Shown: positions 7,512 through 17,037 of the stretch, one piece after another
Layout: the number at the start of each line of letters is the position of its first letter
Numbering within the stretch: position 1 is the stretch's first letter
Source of the DNA: UBA3910 sp002391465
GTDB taxonomy: Bacteria; Bacillota; Limnochordia; Darwinibacteriales; Darwinibacteriaceae
Length of the DNA stretch: 64,000 nucleotides
NCBI GenBank assembly: GCA_030054835.1
Contig: JASGVS010000005.1
Span: forward strand, 51,168-115,167
Direction of reading: 5' to 3'
Made by a program: the position numbers and the translations under genes
The notes under the pieces: model-generated
Databases searched by the model: none
Seen by the model: only the letters and a program-made list of their open reading frames with translations
Told to the model about the DNA's origin: nothing

Positions 7512-9739
7512 CCTTCCTCAAAAATGGTGCTGTCCACTAGCACTTCCCTAGGTTTGCTGCCTTGATATGATCCCACAATGCCCCGCACTTCCATTACATC
7601 TATCAATCGTGCCGCCCGGCTGTAACCAATGCGGAACCTGCGCTGCAGCATGGAAATGGAAGCCTGGCCATTCTCCACAACCAAACGTATGGCATCGGGC
7701 AGCAGTTCGTCGTCTTCGTACTCATCCTCTTCAAAGGCTGAGCCATTTAAGACTTCATCCATAACCTCTTCGTATTCAGGTTCTCCCTGTTTCTTCCACC
7801 AAGAAACGAGAGCCTCCACCTCTTTATCGGAAATCCAGGCACCCTGAGCACGAGTGGGCTTGGCTGCTCCAATGGGGTAATAGAGCATATCTCCTTTACC
7901 AATCAAGCGTTCAGCCCCACCCATATCCAAAATCGTCCTGGAGTCTACTTGACTGGAAACGGCGTAGGAGATCCTAGACGGAACGTTGGCCTTAATTAGA
8001 CCGGTAATTACATCTACCGAAGGCCTTTGGGTAGCGATGATCAAATAAACACCGGCGGCCCTAGCCATCTGGGCTAATCTGCAAATGGCGTCTTCTACCT
8101 CAGCTGCCGCAACCATCATCAGATCCGCAAGTTCATCGATGATCACTACAATGTAAGGCAGCGGTTCCCTTTCGGGTTCATCCGCCAAAGACTGCATATA
8201 CATTTCTAGGTTACGAGCCCCGGTCTCAGCAAAGAGCTGATAACGTCGTTCCATCTCAACCACTGCCCAGCGCAGGGCATTAGCTGCTTTACGCGGATCT
8301 GTTACCACCGGGGAAATCAAATGGGGAATACCGTCAAAAACAGACAGTTCAACTCGCTTGGGGTCGATCATCAGAAGCTTTACCTGCTCCGGATCTGCTC
8401 GAAATAGCAGACTGGAAATCATGGCTTTCAGTCCAACACTCTTGCCTGAGCCTGTGGCCCCGGCCATAAGGATATGGAGCCATTTCTGCAGATCGGCGAT
8501 CACCGGTTCGCCGGCAATATCTTTACCTAGCGCTAACGCTACCGGCGATTCATGTTCGCTGAAAGCCGGGCTCTCCATTACATCACGGAGAAGCACCGAT
8601 TCAGTCCGTTTATTGGGCACCTCTATTCCCACCACCGGTTTGCCCGGAACAGGTGCCTCAATCCGGACGTCCTCCGCAGCAAAGGCCAAAGCTATATCAT
8701 CGGCCAAGGCGGTGATGCGGGATACCTTAATTCCCGGGGCGGGCTGAAGCTCATACCGAGTTACAACCGGACCCTGGGACACATTCACAACCTTCGCTTC
8801 AATACCAAAATGGGCGAGGGTTTCCTCCAGTAGATCAGCCCGTTCCGTTTCAGGACGGCGCGCCCGTCCCCTGTTTTTCTGCAGCAAATAAAGGGGAGGT
8901 AGTTGATACTGACCTGCCTTGGCCGTATTAGGACTTGGAGTTGGGTCTGGTGCCTGTTCCACCTTCGGCTCTGGCGCAGCATCTTCCTTAGCCTTAGGCT
9001 TTTCTTTCTTCATCTGCTTAGGTTCGGATAGCTTCTTTTCTGGAGCAGGACGGCTTTCCGCCTGGGCAAGTTCCTTCTGTCTGGCCCGTTCTGCCCGATG
9101 GGCCTGTTTTTTTTCCAGGCGCCTTAGCTTGCGCTGCTCACTCCGTTCACGCCGTTTACCCCACCAAGCCAGACATGCGTCCTTGATCTTACCTGCTAAA
9201 GCCCGGCCTAAATCCACCAGGGAAATCTGAAAGAAAAGGATTACACCAAGTAGGGCCGCAGTCCCAACCAGGACATAAGAACCTTGAATCCCGAAAGCGT
9301 TATAACTGAACACCAAAAGTAGGGCACCTAAAACCCCACCGCCTTCTCCCCGCCTGGCGTAACTGAGTTCTTCAGCCAGCTGGGGAGGAAACTGGTAACC
9401 ACGATAATAAAGCATATGATAGCTCAAAAAGACGGCGAAGAGTAATAACAGCAAACCGAGCAGTATGCGCAGCGTAGGCGGCCATCTTTTGCCGCGAAAA
9501 ACCTGGACAGATACTAGAACAAGGATAGCGGCGAAGACCACAGCCAGATCTCCAAAGGCAGCCCCCAAAACTCTGCGCAGTGTCAGACCGACCCACCCGG
9601 CAGTGTCCACGTATAGTGCTAAAATGGAGAACACAGCAAAGGCCGAGAGGAGGATCCCGATAATCTCCCTATACTTGACCCCAAACTGTCTCTTCTCTGT
9701 CCGCTGTTTCTTTTCTTTTCTCACGCGCACCGTGCCCAC
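7508..9739 (-). CDS. ftsK: DNA translocase FtsK/SpoIIIE
   Basis: 743 aa. Four N-terminal transmembrane helices (about residues 25-175), a charged Lys/Glu/Pro linker (about 190-280), then the motor domain with Walker A GATGSGKS (about 425-433), IIDELADLMM Walker B, and the C-terminal gamma winged-helix that reads KOPS/SRS sites. It pumps chromosomal DNA through the division or sporulation septum. Start: GTG at 9739, or GTG at 9730, which is better spaced from the GAGGTG ribosome site. Whether it serves vegetative division, sporulation or both cannot be told from sequence. Confidence 0.96.
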   Translation of the reverse strand: MGTVRVRKEKKQRTEKRQFGVKYREIIGILLSAFAVFSILALYVDTAGWVGLTLRRVLGAAFGDLAVVFAAILVLVSVQVFRGKRWPPTLRILLGLLLLLFAVFLSYHMLYYRGYQFPPQLAEELSYARRGEGGGVLGALLLVFSYNAFGIQGSYVLVGTAALLGVILFFQISLVDLGRALAGKIKDACLAWWGKRRERSEQRKLRRLEKKQAHRAERARQKELAQAESRPAPEKKLSEPKQMKKEKPKAKEDAAPEPKVEQAPDPTPSPNTAKAGQYQLPPLYLLQKNRGRARRPETERADLLEETLAHFGIEAKVVNVSQGPVVTRYELQPAPGIKVSRITALADDIALAFAAEDVRIEAPVPGKPVVGIEVPNKRTESVLLRDVMESPAFSEHESPVALALGKDIAGEPVIADLQKWLHILMAGATGSGKSVGLKAMISSLLFRADPEQVKLLMIDPKRVELSVFDGIPHLISPVVTDPRKAANALRWAVVEMERRYQLFAETGARNLEMYMQSLADEPEREPLPYIVVIIDELADLMMVAAAEVEDAICRLAQMARAAGVYLIIATQRPSVDVITGLIKANVPSRISYAVSSQVDSRTILDMGGAERLIGKGDMLYYPIGAAKPTRAQGAWISDKEVEALVSWWKKQGEPEYEEVMDEVLNGSAFEEDEYEDDELLPDAIRLVVENGQASISMLQRRFRIGYSRAARLIDVMEVRGIVGSYQGSKPREVLVDSTIFEEG

Positions 9740-9787
9740 CTCTTCCTGTCATCCTTCTACGCAGGACGCCCGATCTCCTTGCTGAAG

Positions 9788-10255
9788 CTAAGTGGAACGT
9801 TCGCTGTCCTTCCTAAGCTGCTGTAGTTCTTCGATAAACCGATCTATATCTTTGAACTGGCGGTATACTGACGCGAATCGCACATAGGCAACATCATCGA
9901 GCTCGCGCAGCTTGTCCATGACCAATTCGCCAATGGACTCTGAAGAGATCTCCCTGTCCAGCCGGGAACGCACCTGCCCCTCTATATCTGACACCGCCTC
10001 TTCCAGTGTTTCGATGGAAATCGGCCTCTTCTCACAGGCACGAACCATGCCGTTTAGTATCTTCGTCCTGGAAAAAGGCTCTCGTCTGCCATCCTTTTTG
10101 ATCACCATGAACGGTATCTCATCTAACCGTTCGTATGTTGTAAACCGTTTGTGGCAAGCCATACACTCCCGCCGCCGCCGGATGGATGCACCCTCCTCAG
10201 TCTGACGGGAATCAAGGACTTTACTATCCAGATGCAAACAGAACGGACAGCGCAT
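9788..10255 (-). CDS. nrdR: transcriptional repressor NrdR
   Basis: 155 aa from ATG at 10255 (GGAGGTGG site). Zinc ribbon MRCPFC ... CMAC (Cys3, Cys6, Cys31, Cys34) followed by the ATP-cone domain (VIKKDGRREPFSRTKI). NrdR senses ATP/dATP and represses ribonucleotide reductase operons at NrdR boxes. Length is typical. Confidence 0.97.
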   Translation of the reverse strand: MRCPFCLHLDSKVLDSRQTEEGASIRRRRECMACHKRFTTYERLDEIPFMVIKKDGRREPFSRTKILNGMVRACEKRPISIETLEEAVSDIEGQVRSRLDREISSESIGELVMDKLRELDDVAYVRFASVYRQFKDIDRFIEELQQLRKDSERST

Positions 10256-10295
10256 AATTTCCCACCTCCCCACTAGATATTATACAGCAAAACGC

Positions 10296-10541
10296 CTAAC
10301 GACGCCATGTCTTGTTTTTCACGAGCACAACGTCCGTGCCGATCAGATGCACATCATGCCACGCAACCTCAATATCAGCGAACCGCCGTTGCCAAAAGAG
10401 GAAAGGACGAATCTGGTCAACTATAAGGAATTTGATCCTACCCGTATCGGGATCAAGATCAATGTCGCACACGCTGCCTAAGTAGCTCCCCTCCTCCATG
10501 TTGATCACATCCAACCGGCGCAGATCAGAAGTCCTAATCAT
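10296..10541 (-). CDS. ymxH: YlmC/YmxH family sporulation protein (PRC-barrel)
   Basis: 81 aa from the ATG at 10541 behind GGGGAGGAG. The single PRC-barrel-like domain (MIRTSDLRRLDVINMEEGSYLGSVCDI..., then GRIKFLIV) is the YlmC/YmxH family, common in endospore formers and of unknown biochemical role. Lies upstream of nrdR on the same strand, 40 nt apart. Confidence 0.88.
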   Translation of the reverse strand: MIRTSDLRRLDVINMEEGSYLGSVCDIDLDPDTGRIKFLIVDQIRPFLFWQRRFADIEVAWHDVHLIGTDVVLVKNKTWRR

Positions 10542-10581
10542 GGTCCACCACTCCTCCCCTTCACTATATGCCGATGGACGC

Positions 10582-10606
10582 AAAAAGAAACGGCCGAAGC
10601 CGTTTC
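10582..10606 (-). terminator. intrinsic terminator after spoIIR
   Basis: Read on the minus strand: GAAACGGC, TTCG loop, GCCGTTTC, then TTTTT. It ends the sigG-spoIIR transcript. Confidence 0.9.
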
Positions 10607-10630
10607 TACATACTGCTGATTATTGTTTAA

Positions 10631-11293
10631 CTAGTACAAGAACGAAGAGAAACCCTCTGCAGATGCCCGCCACCACCTCTGGAGTGCCTGGGCATAGTGT
10701 GTTTGAGAGATGTGATCCCAGATTTTCAAACGGAAGGCATAGCTGTTCCCCTCGCCCCCCTCATTTACCCTGAGCAGACCGTTGTTTGTGCCGTCCAAAT
10801 CGGCCAGGCAGAGGGGGGGAAACAGAACGCACCACCAGTTATCCCCTGCAGCACTGCCGATTTCAACGCGCACCGCGTCATAGATTCCCACCGGAAGCGA
10901 GAAATCACCGTACTCCCGGAAGGGAAAATGGAATTTCCCTATGCGGACGCTCACGGGGTATGTAAAACCCGCTTGCAGCACCCTAGCTTGAGCCGCAGCA
11001 GCAAGCTTCTCCTTATTTGCCAAGAGTAGTTCTTGGGCTTCTTGTTTATCAGCGACACCTGCTAGAATCTCCCTTGTTTCGGCGAGGATAGTATCACGAA
11101 CCTTTAGTTTCAGATCCTGGTCCTGTGGTAAGTTGCTGTTTGCTAAGACGTGTAAACGAATCAAGTTTTGCTGGGCAAAAGCTGTTTCATCGAGAACATC
11201 ATTGATAAAGACCGAAAGCATAAGGGCAAAGAATAATCCTGTCACCAGGAGGGCGGCACTGAAAAAGAGCCGCACCCAGAACGATTTTCGCAT
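10631..11293 (-). CDS. spoIIR: stage II sporulation protein R
   Basis: About 220 aa from ATG at 11293 (AGGAGG site). Signal/anchor helix at residues 6-28 followed by the SpoIIR domain, recognisable by LIRLHVLANSNLPQDQDLKLKVRD. In known systems SpoIIR is made in the forespore, exported, and triggers SpoIIGA in the mother cell to process pro-sigma-E. Here it lies 14 nt after sigG, so a sigma-F-type promoter before sigG could drive both, and spoIIGA-sigE starts just beyond. Confidence 0.95.
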   Translation of the reverse strand: MRKSFWVRLFFSAALLVTGLFFALMLSVFINDVLDETAFAQQNLIRLHVLANSNLPQDQDLKLKVRDTILAETREILAGVADKQEAQELLLANKEKLAAAAQARVLQAGFTYPVSVRIGKFHFPFREYGDFSLPVGIYDAVRVEIGSAAGDNWWCVLFPPLCLADLDGTNNGLLRVNEGGEGNSYAFRLKIWDHISQTHYAQALQRWWRASAEGFSSFLY

Positions 11294-11307
11294 TATGCCT
11301 TGCCTCC

Positions 11308-12084
11308 TCACGATGTGGCCATATGTTTTCTCAGATTCTTGAGGGCTGCTTTCTCCAAACGGGATACCTGGGCTTGAGAGATGCCAATCTCCTCTGCAAC
11401 CTCCATCTGGGTGCGTCCCTCATAAAAACGCATTGTTAATATCAGGCGCTCCCGCTCACCTAAGTGTCTCATCCCCTCCTTGATACTCACCCCTTCGATC
11501 AAGCTGCGATCGGTGTTTTTCTCATCGCTGATCTGATCGAGCACAAAAATGGGATCGCCCCCATCGTTGTAGATGGGCTCAAAGAGGGAAATGGGTTCTT
11601 GGATTGCATCCAAAGCAAACACGATTTCTTCCCGCGGTATCTGCAGTTCCTCCGCTATCTGTCCAATAGTGGGTTCCTTGGAGTATTTGTTCGCCAAACT
11701 ATCCCTGGTCTGCAGCGCTTTATAAGCAATATCCCGCAGTGAACGGCTTACCCTGATGGGGTTATTATCACGCAGATACCGGCGGATCTCCCCCACTATC
11801 ATAGGTACCGCATAGGTTGAGAACTTGACGTTTTGGCTCAGGTCAAAATTGTCTATTGCTTTCATTAAACCGATGCAGCCCACTTGAAACAAGTCGTCCA
11901 CATACTCCCCCCGGTTGTTAAACCGTTGGATAACACTGAGGACCAGTCGCAAATTACCCTGAACCATTTCGTCACGGGCCTCTTTATCGCCATCCTTAAT
12001 GCGAACCAAGAGCTCCCGCATTCTCTTGTTTGGCAAAACGGGCAATTTGGCCGTGTTCACACCGCAGATCTCCACTTTGTTCAT
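11308..12084 (-). CDS. sigG: RNA polymerase sigma-G factor (late forespore)
   Basis: 258 aa from ATG at 12084, which has GGGGAGG 8-9 nt upstream; the open frame runs further 5' but without support. The N-terminal MNKVEICGVNTAKLPVL is diagnostic of SigG, followed by sigma region 2 (GNLRLVLSVIQRF, DDLFQVGCIGLMKAID), region 3, and region 4 with the HTH MEVAEEIGISQAQVSRLEK. It directs late forespore transcription. Divergent from spoIIGA-sigE, with a sigma-F/G-like promoter at 12123-12151. Confidence 0.97.
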   Translation of the reverse strand: MNKVEICGVNTAKLPVLPNKRMRELLVRIKDGDKEARDEMVQGNLRLVLSVIQRFNNRGEYVDDLFQVGCIGLMKAIDNFDLSQNVKFSTYAVPMIVGEIRRYLRDNNPIRVSRSLRDIAYKALQTRDSLANKYSKEPTIGQIAEELQIPREEIVFALDAIQEPISLFEPIYNDGGDPIFVLDQISDEKNTDRSLIEGVSIKEGMRHLGERERLILTMRFYEGRTQMEVAEEIGISQAQVSRLEKAALKNLRKHMATS

Positions 12085-12122
12085 CGTTTGCCGCCTCCCC
12101 AAAATGCCAATTACTACTGTAC

Positions 12123-12151
12123 AGTATGGCCACCCCGCCACCGTTCTATTC
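12123..12151 (-). promoter_or_regulatory. sigma-F/sigma-G-type promoter of sigG
   Basis: Minus strand: GAATA (12147-12151), then GGCCATACT (12123-12131), 15 nt apart. The -10 fits GGNNANNNT (sigma-F); read as sigma-G it is GAATA-18 nt-CATACTG. In B. subtilis sigG is made by sigma-F and sigma-G, so this is the expected type. Assigned by eye only. Confidence 0.55.
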
Positions 12152-12245
12152 CAGATTGTCAAGGTTGCTCTTTTTCCGATCAAAGAAGGAATCTTCCACA
12201 GCATGGGCTAATATTCTGAAGTAAGATTGCATGGAGGGGAGACAC

Positions 12246-13220
12246 ATGCCTAAGTACATCCTTTATGTCGATGTCTGGCTACTGCGTTTAGGCTGCAACT
12301 TTCTGTTAGTCTATCTCCTGCTTTGGGCAACTGCTTCAATTACCCGTACGCGCACTAGACCGGTGCGCTTGTTTTTGGCGTCCGCCCTTGGAACACTGCA
12401 TTACTTCCTTTATCTACTAGCCAGCGTGGGGTTGATCCCCTTCTATGGCCTGCTGCAGTTTCTGCCGGTCATAGTCCTGATCTCCCTGGCCATGCTTCTT
12501 GTTAGCTTTTACCCTTTATCTGCGAAAAAACTATTGTCAGTCGCCGGTTATTTTTATGGAATCGGTTTTATTGCCGCTGGTGCCGGTTTGGCCGGGGCCT
12601 ACCTGTTGGGATCAGCGGCTAACCCGATTTTCCCATTGGGTACAGTCATTTCCATCATCACACTCCTGGCCGTTGCTGAGCTCGGCTGGGGCGTAGTGCA
12701 TGAACGGATAGTCAACCAGGTCTATCGTGTTCCAGTAGAAATTTACTGCGATAACGCAAAAGTTAAAGTGGACGCACTGGTTGATACGGGCAACAATCTG
12801 CGGGATCCACTCACCAATCAACCGGTTATTGTAGTAGAACACTCTGTTTTACAGGAACTTCTGCCCCAAGACATTGGAAAGCTTGTCACCGCAGTGGAAA
12901 ACAACGAGTTAAATGTGTTGGAGACCATGGTTGAACTGGATGAATGGCGGACCCGGGTTAGACTCATCCCCTTTACATCTTTAGGCAAGAAAAACGGACT
13001 GATGCTGGGCTTTCGCTCCGATGGTATTAGGATAGCGGAAAGCCCAATGAATAACAGCCTCCAACCTACTATCGCCATCTATCCCCACACCTTGGATCCG
13101 AATAACGAATACCGGGCCTTGATTCCTCCCACAGCAGTGCAAGGTTCCCTCCAGAGCGTGGATTCGGGTGTTGAGAAAGGGGGAGAAGCCCATGCTGGTC
13201 CAGCGTCTGCTGATTTTTAA
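12246..13220 (+). CDS. spoIIGA: sigma-E processing peptidase SpoIIGA
   Basis: 324 aa from ATG at 12246 (GGAGGGGAG site). Five N-terminal transmembrane helices (about residues 4-150) and a C-terminal aspartic-protease-like domain whose VDTGNNLRDPLT (about residues 178-190) carries the catalytic Asp. It cleaves the pro-sequence from sigma-E in the mother-cell septal membrane. The 3' end overlaps sigE by 29 nt, implying coupled expression. Confidence 0.96.
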   Translation: MPKYILYVDVWLLRLGCNFLLVYLLLWATASITRTRTRPVRLFLASALGTLHYFLYLLASVGLIPFYGLLQFLPVIVLISLAMLLVSFYPLSAKKLLSVAGYFYGIGFIAAGAGLAGAYLLGSAANPIFPLGTVISIITLLAVAELGWGVVHERIVNQVYRVPVEIYCDNAKVKVDALVDTGNNLRDPLTNQPVIVVEHSVLQELLPQDIGKLVTAVENNELNVLETMVELDEWRTRVRLIPFTSLGKKNGLMLGFRSDGIRIAESPMNNSLQPTIAIYPHTLDPNNEYRALIPPTAVQGSLQSVDSGVEKGGEAHAGPASADF

Positions 13221-13920
13221 ACTCAGCCTTCGCCTTCGCCTTATTGACCTTCTCCACCGCCTTGGTCTGGCGCCGCCAGTTCATTACATAGGCAGCAACG
13301 AGGTCTTGCCCCCACCCCTCACCCTAGAGGAAGAACAGGAGCTTCTGGGCCGGCTACAGGCGGGGGATCGGGAAGTAAGGACACCCCTGATTGAACGCAA
13401 TCTCCGTTTGGTTGTCTATATCGCCCGCAAGTTTGAGAACACGGGGATATCAATAGAAGATCTAGTCTCAATCGGCACCATTGGCTTAATCAAAGCAGTC
13501 AATACATTTGATCCCTCTAAGAACATCAAACTTGCTACCTATGCCTCACGCTGCATCGAAAACGAAATCCTCATGTATCTGCGCCGAACCAGCAAACTGA
13601 GGGTAGAAGTATCCTTTGATGAACCCCTCAACATAGATTGGGATGGAAATGAGTTGGTGTTAGCAGACGTTGTAGGCCAGGAAAGCGATATAATCAGACA
13701 CATCGAAAAGGAAGTAGATAAGGCTCTCTTAGCTTCAGCTTTGGCCCAGTTAACTGGGCGCGAGAAAAGGATCATGGAGCTGCGCTTTGGTCTAAACAGT
13801 GAACGGGAACTCACTCAACGGGAAGTGGCGGAACTATTGGGTATCTCCCAATCCTATATATCCCGCCTTGAGAAGAAGATCTTGAAGAAACTGCGGAGAG
13901 AAATGAAGAAGATGGAATAA
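13192..13920 (+). CDS. sigE: RNA polymerase sigma-E factor precursor
   Basis: 242 aa from ATG at 13192 (GGGGGAG site), inside the end of spoIIGA. The first about 30 residues are basic and amphipathic, the pro-sequence tethering pro-sigma-E to the membrane, ending near PPVHYIGSNE where SpoIIGA cleaves in the family. Then follow region 2 (ERNLRLVVYIARKFENTGISIEDLVSIG begins it) and region 4 with GISQSYISRLEKK. Early mother-cell sigma factor. A terminator follows immediately. Confidence 0.97.
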   Translation: MLVQRLLIFKLSLRLRLIDLLHRLGLAPPVHYIGSNEVLPPPLTLEEEQELLGRLQAGDREVRTPLIERNLRLVVYIARKFENTGISIEDLVSIGTIGLIKAVNTFDPSKNIKLATYASRCIENEILMYLRRTSKLRVEVSFDEPLNIDWDGNELVLADVVGQESDIIRHIEKEVDKALLASALAQLTGREKRIMELRFGLNSERELTQREVAELLGISQSYISRLEKKILKKLRREMKKME

Positions 13921-13946
13921 AAAAAGGCCCACACGGGCCTTTTTTA
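13921..13946. terminator. bidirectional terminator between sigE and ftsZ
   Basis: AAAAAGGCCC-ACAC-GGGCCTTTTTT: A tract, 5-bp GC stem, T tract. It serves sigE on the plus strand and the end of the dcw cluster (ftsZ) on the minus strand. Confidence 0.9.
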
Positions 13947-13967
13947 CTGAGGTTAGATCCATTCTGC

Positions 13968-15017
13968 CTATTTTTTTCGCAAAAATGCAGGTATGTCCAG
14001 CTCATCGCCGGCGAAGGGACGAATATCCAGTTCTTTCGAAATGGAATATGTATCCTGACGGCTAGGAGCATCGAAGCCTGTGGCGATTACTGTAACGCGC
14101 ACCGCATCGCCTAGGGATTCGTCAATGACGGCACCAAAGATAACATTGGCGTCCGGGTCCGCTGCCTGGGAGATAATCTCAGCAGCTTCGTTAACTTCAA
14201 AAAGACCCATGCTCGAACTTCCCGTCAAGCTCAACAGAACACCCTTAGCGCCTTCAATGGAAGCTTCCAAGAGGGGACTGCTGATGGCCTGTTCTGCCGC
14301 CTTGACAGCCCGATCTTCTCCGCTCGCCTGACCGATTCCCATTAAGGCAGATCCAGCGTTAGTCATGATGGTCCGCACATCGGCAAAGTCCAGGTTAATC
14401 AGGCCGGGCACTGTTATCAAGTCAGAAATGCCCTGGACACCCTGACGCAGTACATCGTCGGCTACCGCAAAGGCTTCCACCATGGAGGTACGCCGCTCTA
14501 CTACCTGCAGGAGGCGATCATTGGGAATGGTAATTAAGGTATCGACCTTGCTCTTGAGAACCTCGATTCCCTTTTCTGCCTGATCCCTCCGCCGGCGTCC
14601 CTCAAAAGTAAAGGGCTTGGTAACAACGCCCACCGTGAGCGCTTGGAGTTCTTTAGCAATCTCAGCCACAACCGGTGCAGCCCCGGTGCCGGTACCTCCA
14701 CCCATGCCTGCCGTAATGAAAACCATATCTGCCCCTTCCAAGGCAGCCTTAATCTCTTCCCGAGATTCTTCGGCAGAACGCTGTCCGATGCTTGGGTCAG
14801 AGCCGGCCCCTAGTCCCTTGGTCAGCTTTTCGCCCACTTGAATTTTAGTCTGGGCATTCGACATGTGCAGGGCTTGGGCATCTGTATTTAGTGCAATAAA
14901 ATGAACACCTTTCAGTTCTGCCTCAATCATGCGGTTTACTGCGTTGCCCCCTGCACCTCCACAGCCAATGACTATTATGTTCGCATACTGAATGTTATCT
15001 AAATCAAACTCGAACAT
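13968..15017 (-). CDS. ftsZ: cell division protein FtsZ
   Basis: 349 aa from ATG at 15017 (GGGGG-type site). Tubulin-like GTPase: IVIGCGGAGGNAVNRM, GGGTGTGAAPVVA (the tubulin signature), and the C-terminal conserved peptide DIPAFLRKK that binds membrane tethers. Last gene of the dcw cluster. The gap to ftsQ is 87 bp and holds no gene: ftsA is absent here. Confidence 0.98.
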   Translation of the reverse strand: MFEFDLDNIQYANIIVIGCGGAGGNAVNRMIEAELKGVHFIALNTDAQALHMSNAQTKIQVGEKLTKGLGAGSDPSIGQRSAEESREEIKAALEGADMVFITAGMGGGTGTGAAPVVAEIAKELQALTVGVVTKPFTFEGRRRRDQAEKGIEVLKSKVDTLITIPNDRLLQVVERRTSMVEAFAVADDVLRQGVQGISDLITVPGLINLDFADVRTIMTNAGSALMGIGQASGEDRAVKAAEQAISSPLLEASIEGAKGVLLSLTGSSSMGLFEVNEAAEIISQAADPDANVIFGAVIDESLGDAVRVTVIATGFDAPSRQDTYSISKELDIRPFAGDELDIPAFLRKK

Positions 15018-15104
15018 GGGATCCCCCTTCTCCACCAATCGATTAACATCGGTTTACTTTATTTTCCACACGCGAGCGCATTTGTCCTTCAACTGATAAA
15101 AAAC

Positions 15105-15779
15105 TTACCTCGTAGTAACAACTGGATTGTTAGCTATCCGCAAATCGATTCTGGTCGCATGTTCACCGCGCTGCGCCAGATCAGCCAATATCCTCTCAAG
15201 CAGGAGAAACTTCTGCTCTAGGTCCACCGATGTCCCAATTAGGACTTCGGTACCAGCATCGGTGATAAAGGCGCGTTTGTCCCAGTTCCACTCTGCAAGA
15301 TAGCCCATTAGATTGTCGGGAATGGAACTGATTAAGCGGGCGGTTGAAACCAGCTGTTCCGTTGATTCCACATTGATATTCGTTACCACAAGGAGGGAAC
15401 CGTCTAACGTTCCTACCGGAGGAGGTAAGAGCCGTCCCTCCCCATCAAGGAGAAACCAACTTTGAGACGAAGAGAGCTGTGCTATGGGCTTTCTCTCCAC
15501 AACATCAACTATGATGCGGTTAGGCCACCTCCAACGCACGTTAGCCGACACTATCCAGGGATGTTCGAGCAGTGCAGCCTTTAGTTCACGGGAATCGAGC
15601 CGCCAAACGTTGATGGGGGAGAATTCGAGGAAAGCATCCAATTGATGTGGCCTGAGATAGTTGAGGCTTGTCCACTCAATCTGGTCTGTTTCGAAAAAAC
15701 TAGAATTGCAGAGCAAATAAAAGGCAACAACCACAGCCACAATTAAAACAGAGATAACACCTCTTCCTTCAGTCCGCAT
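15105..15779 (-). CDS. ftsQ: cell division protein FtsQ/DivIB
   Basis: About 224 aa from ATG at 15779, overlapping the end of murA by 11 nt. One N-terminal transmembrane helix (residues 8-26), a POTRA domain (LEHPWIVSANVRWRWPNRI, VVERKPIAQ) and the beta domain. Scaffold of the divisome with FtsL and FtsB/DivIC. Identified by POTRA motifs and by its position between murA and ftsZ. Confidence 0.92.
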   Translation of the reverse strand: MRTEGRGVISVLIVAVVVAFYLLCNSSFFETDQIEWTSLNYLRPHQLDAFLEFSPINVWRLDSRELKAALLEHPWIVSANVRWRWPNRIIVDVVERKPIAQLSSSQSWFLLDGEGRLLPPPVGTLDGSLLVVTNINVESTEQLVSTARLISSIPDNLMGYLAEWNWDKRAFITDAGTEVLIGTSVDLEQKFLLLERILADLAQRGEHATRIDLRIANNPVVTTR

Positions 15780-17037
15780 CCTTATCCTCTCCCGCCACCC
15801 TAACAATTCTCGCTCCCAATTGCCTTAGGTTCTCCTCGATCTTTTCGTATCCCCGATCCACGTGGTGAACGCCGCTAACAGTACTCCGTCCTTCCGCAGC
15901 TAAAGCGGCCAGAACCAGGGCTGCCCCTCCTCGCAAGTCCCCAGCCTGAAGCTCCGTCCCCCGCAGTGGGCTTGGCCCGTGAACTGTTAGTGCCCGCTCA
16001 TTGACCTCCAACGCAGCGCCCATCCTCTTTAACTCAGCCGTATAACCAAACCGCTGGTCAAATACGGCTTCCACAAGCATACTACTGCCCTCAGCTTGCG
16101 TTGCCACCACCGCGATTTGGGGCTGGAGATCGGTGGGAAACCCCGGATAGGGCCCGGTCAGGATCCGAAATGGGTTGATCCGCTTGGGAGCTTCAATATC
16201 CACAGTGTCATTCCCTGCCTCAACTGCAACACCCATACTCCGCAGGACGTCCAGAAGAGCAGTCAGATGTGCGGGAATGACGTTCGTCAACTTACCCCTT
16301 CCGCCTGTGAGCAGAAAGGCCAATAAATAAGTGCCTGCTTCTATTCTGTCCGGAATAACCCTGCAGCTTGTGGAAGCCAAGCCTTCCACACCGTTTATCC
16401 TGATGACGCTTGTACCTGCGCCCTCAATTCGGGCTCCCATTTTATTCAGGAAAGATTGAATATCAATGATTTCCGGTTCTCTGGCGGCGTTACGGATGAT
16501 CGTCTCACCCTTGGCCAAAGTGGCCGCCATCATTATGTTCTCAGTTGCACCTACACTGGGATAGCGGAAAGAGATGTCCGCGCCCTTGAGTCGCTCCGCA
16601 GTTGCCGTAATAAACTTGCCATTAACCTCAATCTCCGCACCCATCTTACGCAGACTGCTCAAATGAAGATCTAAGGGCCGGGTCCCAATTGCACAACCCC
16701 CGGGCATCACTACCCTAACCCACCCCAAACGAGCTAAGAGCGGTCCCATAACCTGCACGGAAGCACGCATGGATCTAGCGGGTTCCTCCGGAACACGACC
16801 GTGAAGGGATGAAACATTCAGTTCCAGGCGGTTATCACAGCGCTTAATCTTGACGCCCAAACCCGCCAAAACGCTAGCCATCGTCCTGACGTCTGTTATG
16901 TCAGGCACATCCTCTATCAGGAACTCTCCGCTCCCCAATAAGGCTGCGGCCATCAGCTTTAGTGCCGAGTTTTTCGCTCCGTTTATTCTCACGGTTCCGC
17001 GCAAACTGTGTTTACCTTCAACGATTAACATGCCCAT
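15769..17037 (-). CDS. murA: UDP-N-acetylglucosamine 1-carboxyvinyltransferase
   Basis: 422 aa from ATG at 17037 (AGAGGTGAT site). Transfers enolpyruvate from PEP to UDP-GlcNAc, the committed step of peptidoglycan synthesis. Lys22-Asn23 in INGAKNS and catalytic Cys115 in MPGGCAIGTRP match the family exactly, so it should be fosfomycin-sensitive. Its place between ftsW and ftsQ, where murG and murB sit in Bacillus, is a recurring clostridial-type arrangement. Confidence 0.98.
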   Translation of the reverse strand: MGMLIVEGKHSLRGTVRINGAKNSALKLMAAALLGSGEFLIEDVPDITDVRTMASVLAGLGVKIKRCDNRLELNVSSLHGRVPEEPARSMRASVQVMGPLLARLGWVRVVMPGGCAIGTRPLDLHLSSLRKMGAEIEVNGKFITATAERLKGADISFRYPSVGATENIMMAATLAKGETIIRNAAREPEIIDIQSFLNKMGARIEGAGTSVIRINGVEGLASTSCRVIPDRIEAGTYLLAFLLTGGRGKLTNVIPAHLTALLDVLRSMGVAVEAGNDTVDIEAPKRINPFRILTGPYPGFPTDLQPQIAVVATQAEGSSMLVEAVFDQRFGYTAELKRMGAALEVNERALTVHGPSPLRGTELQAGDLRGGAALVLAALAAEGRSTVSGVHHVDRGYEKIEENLRQLGARIVRVAGEDKDAD

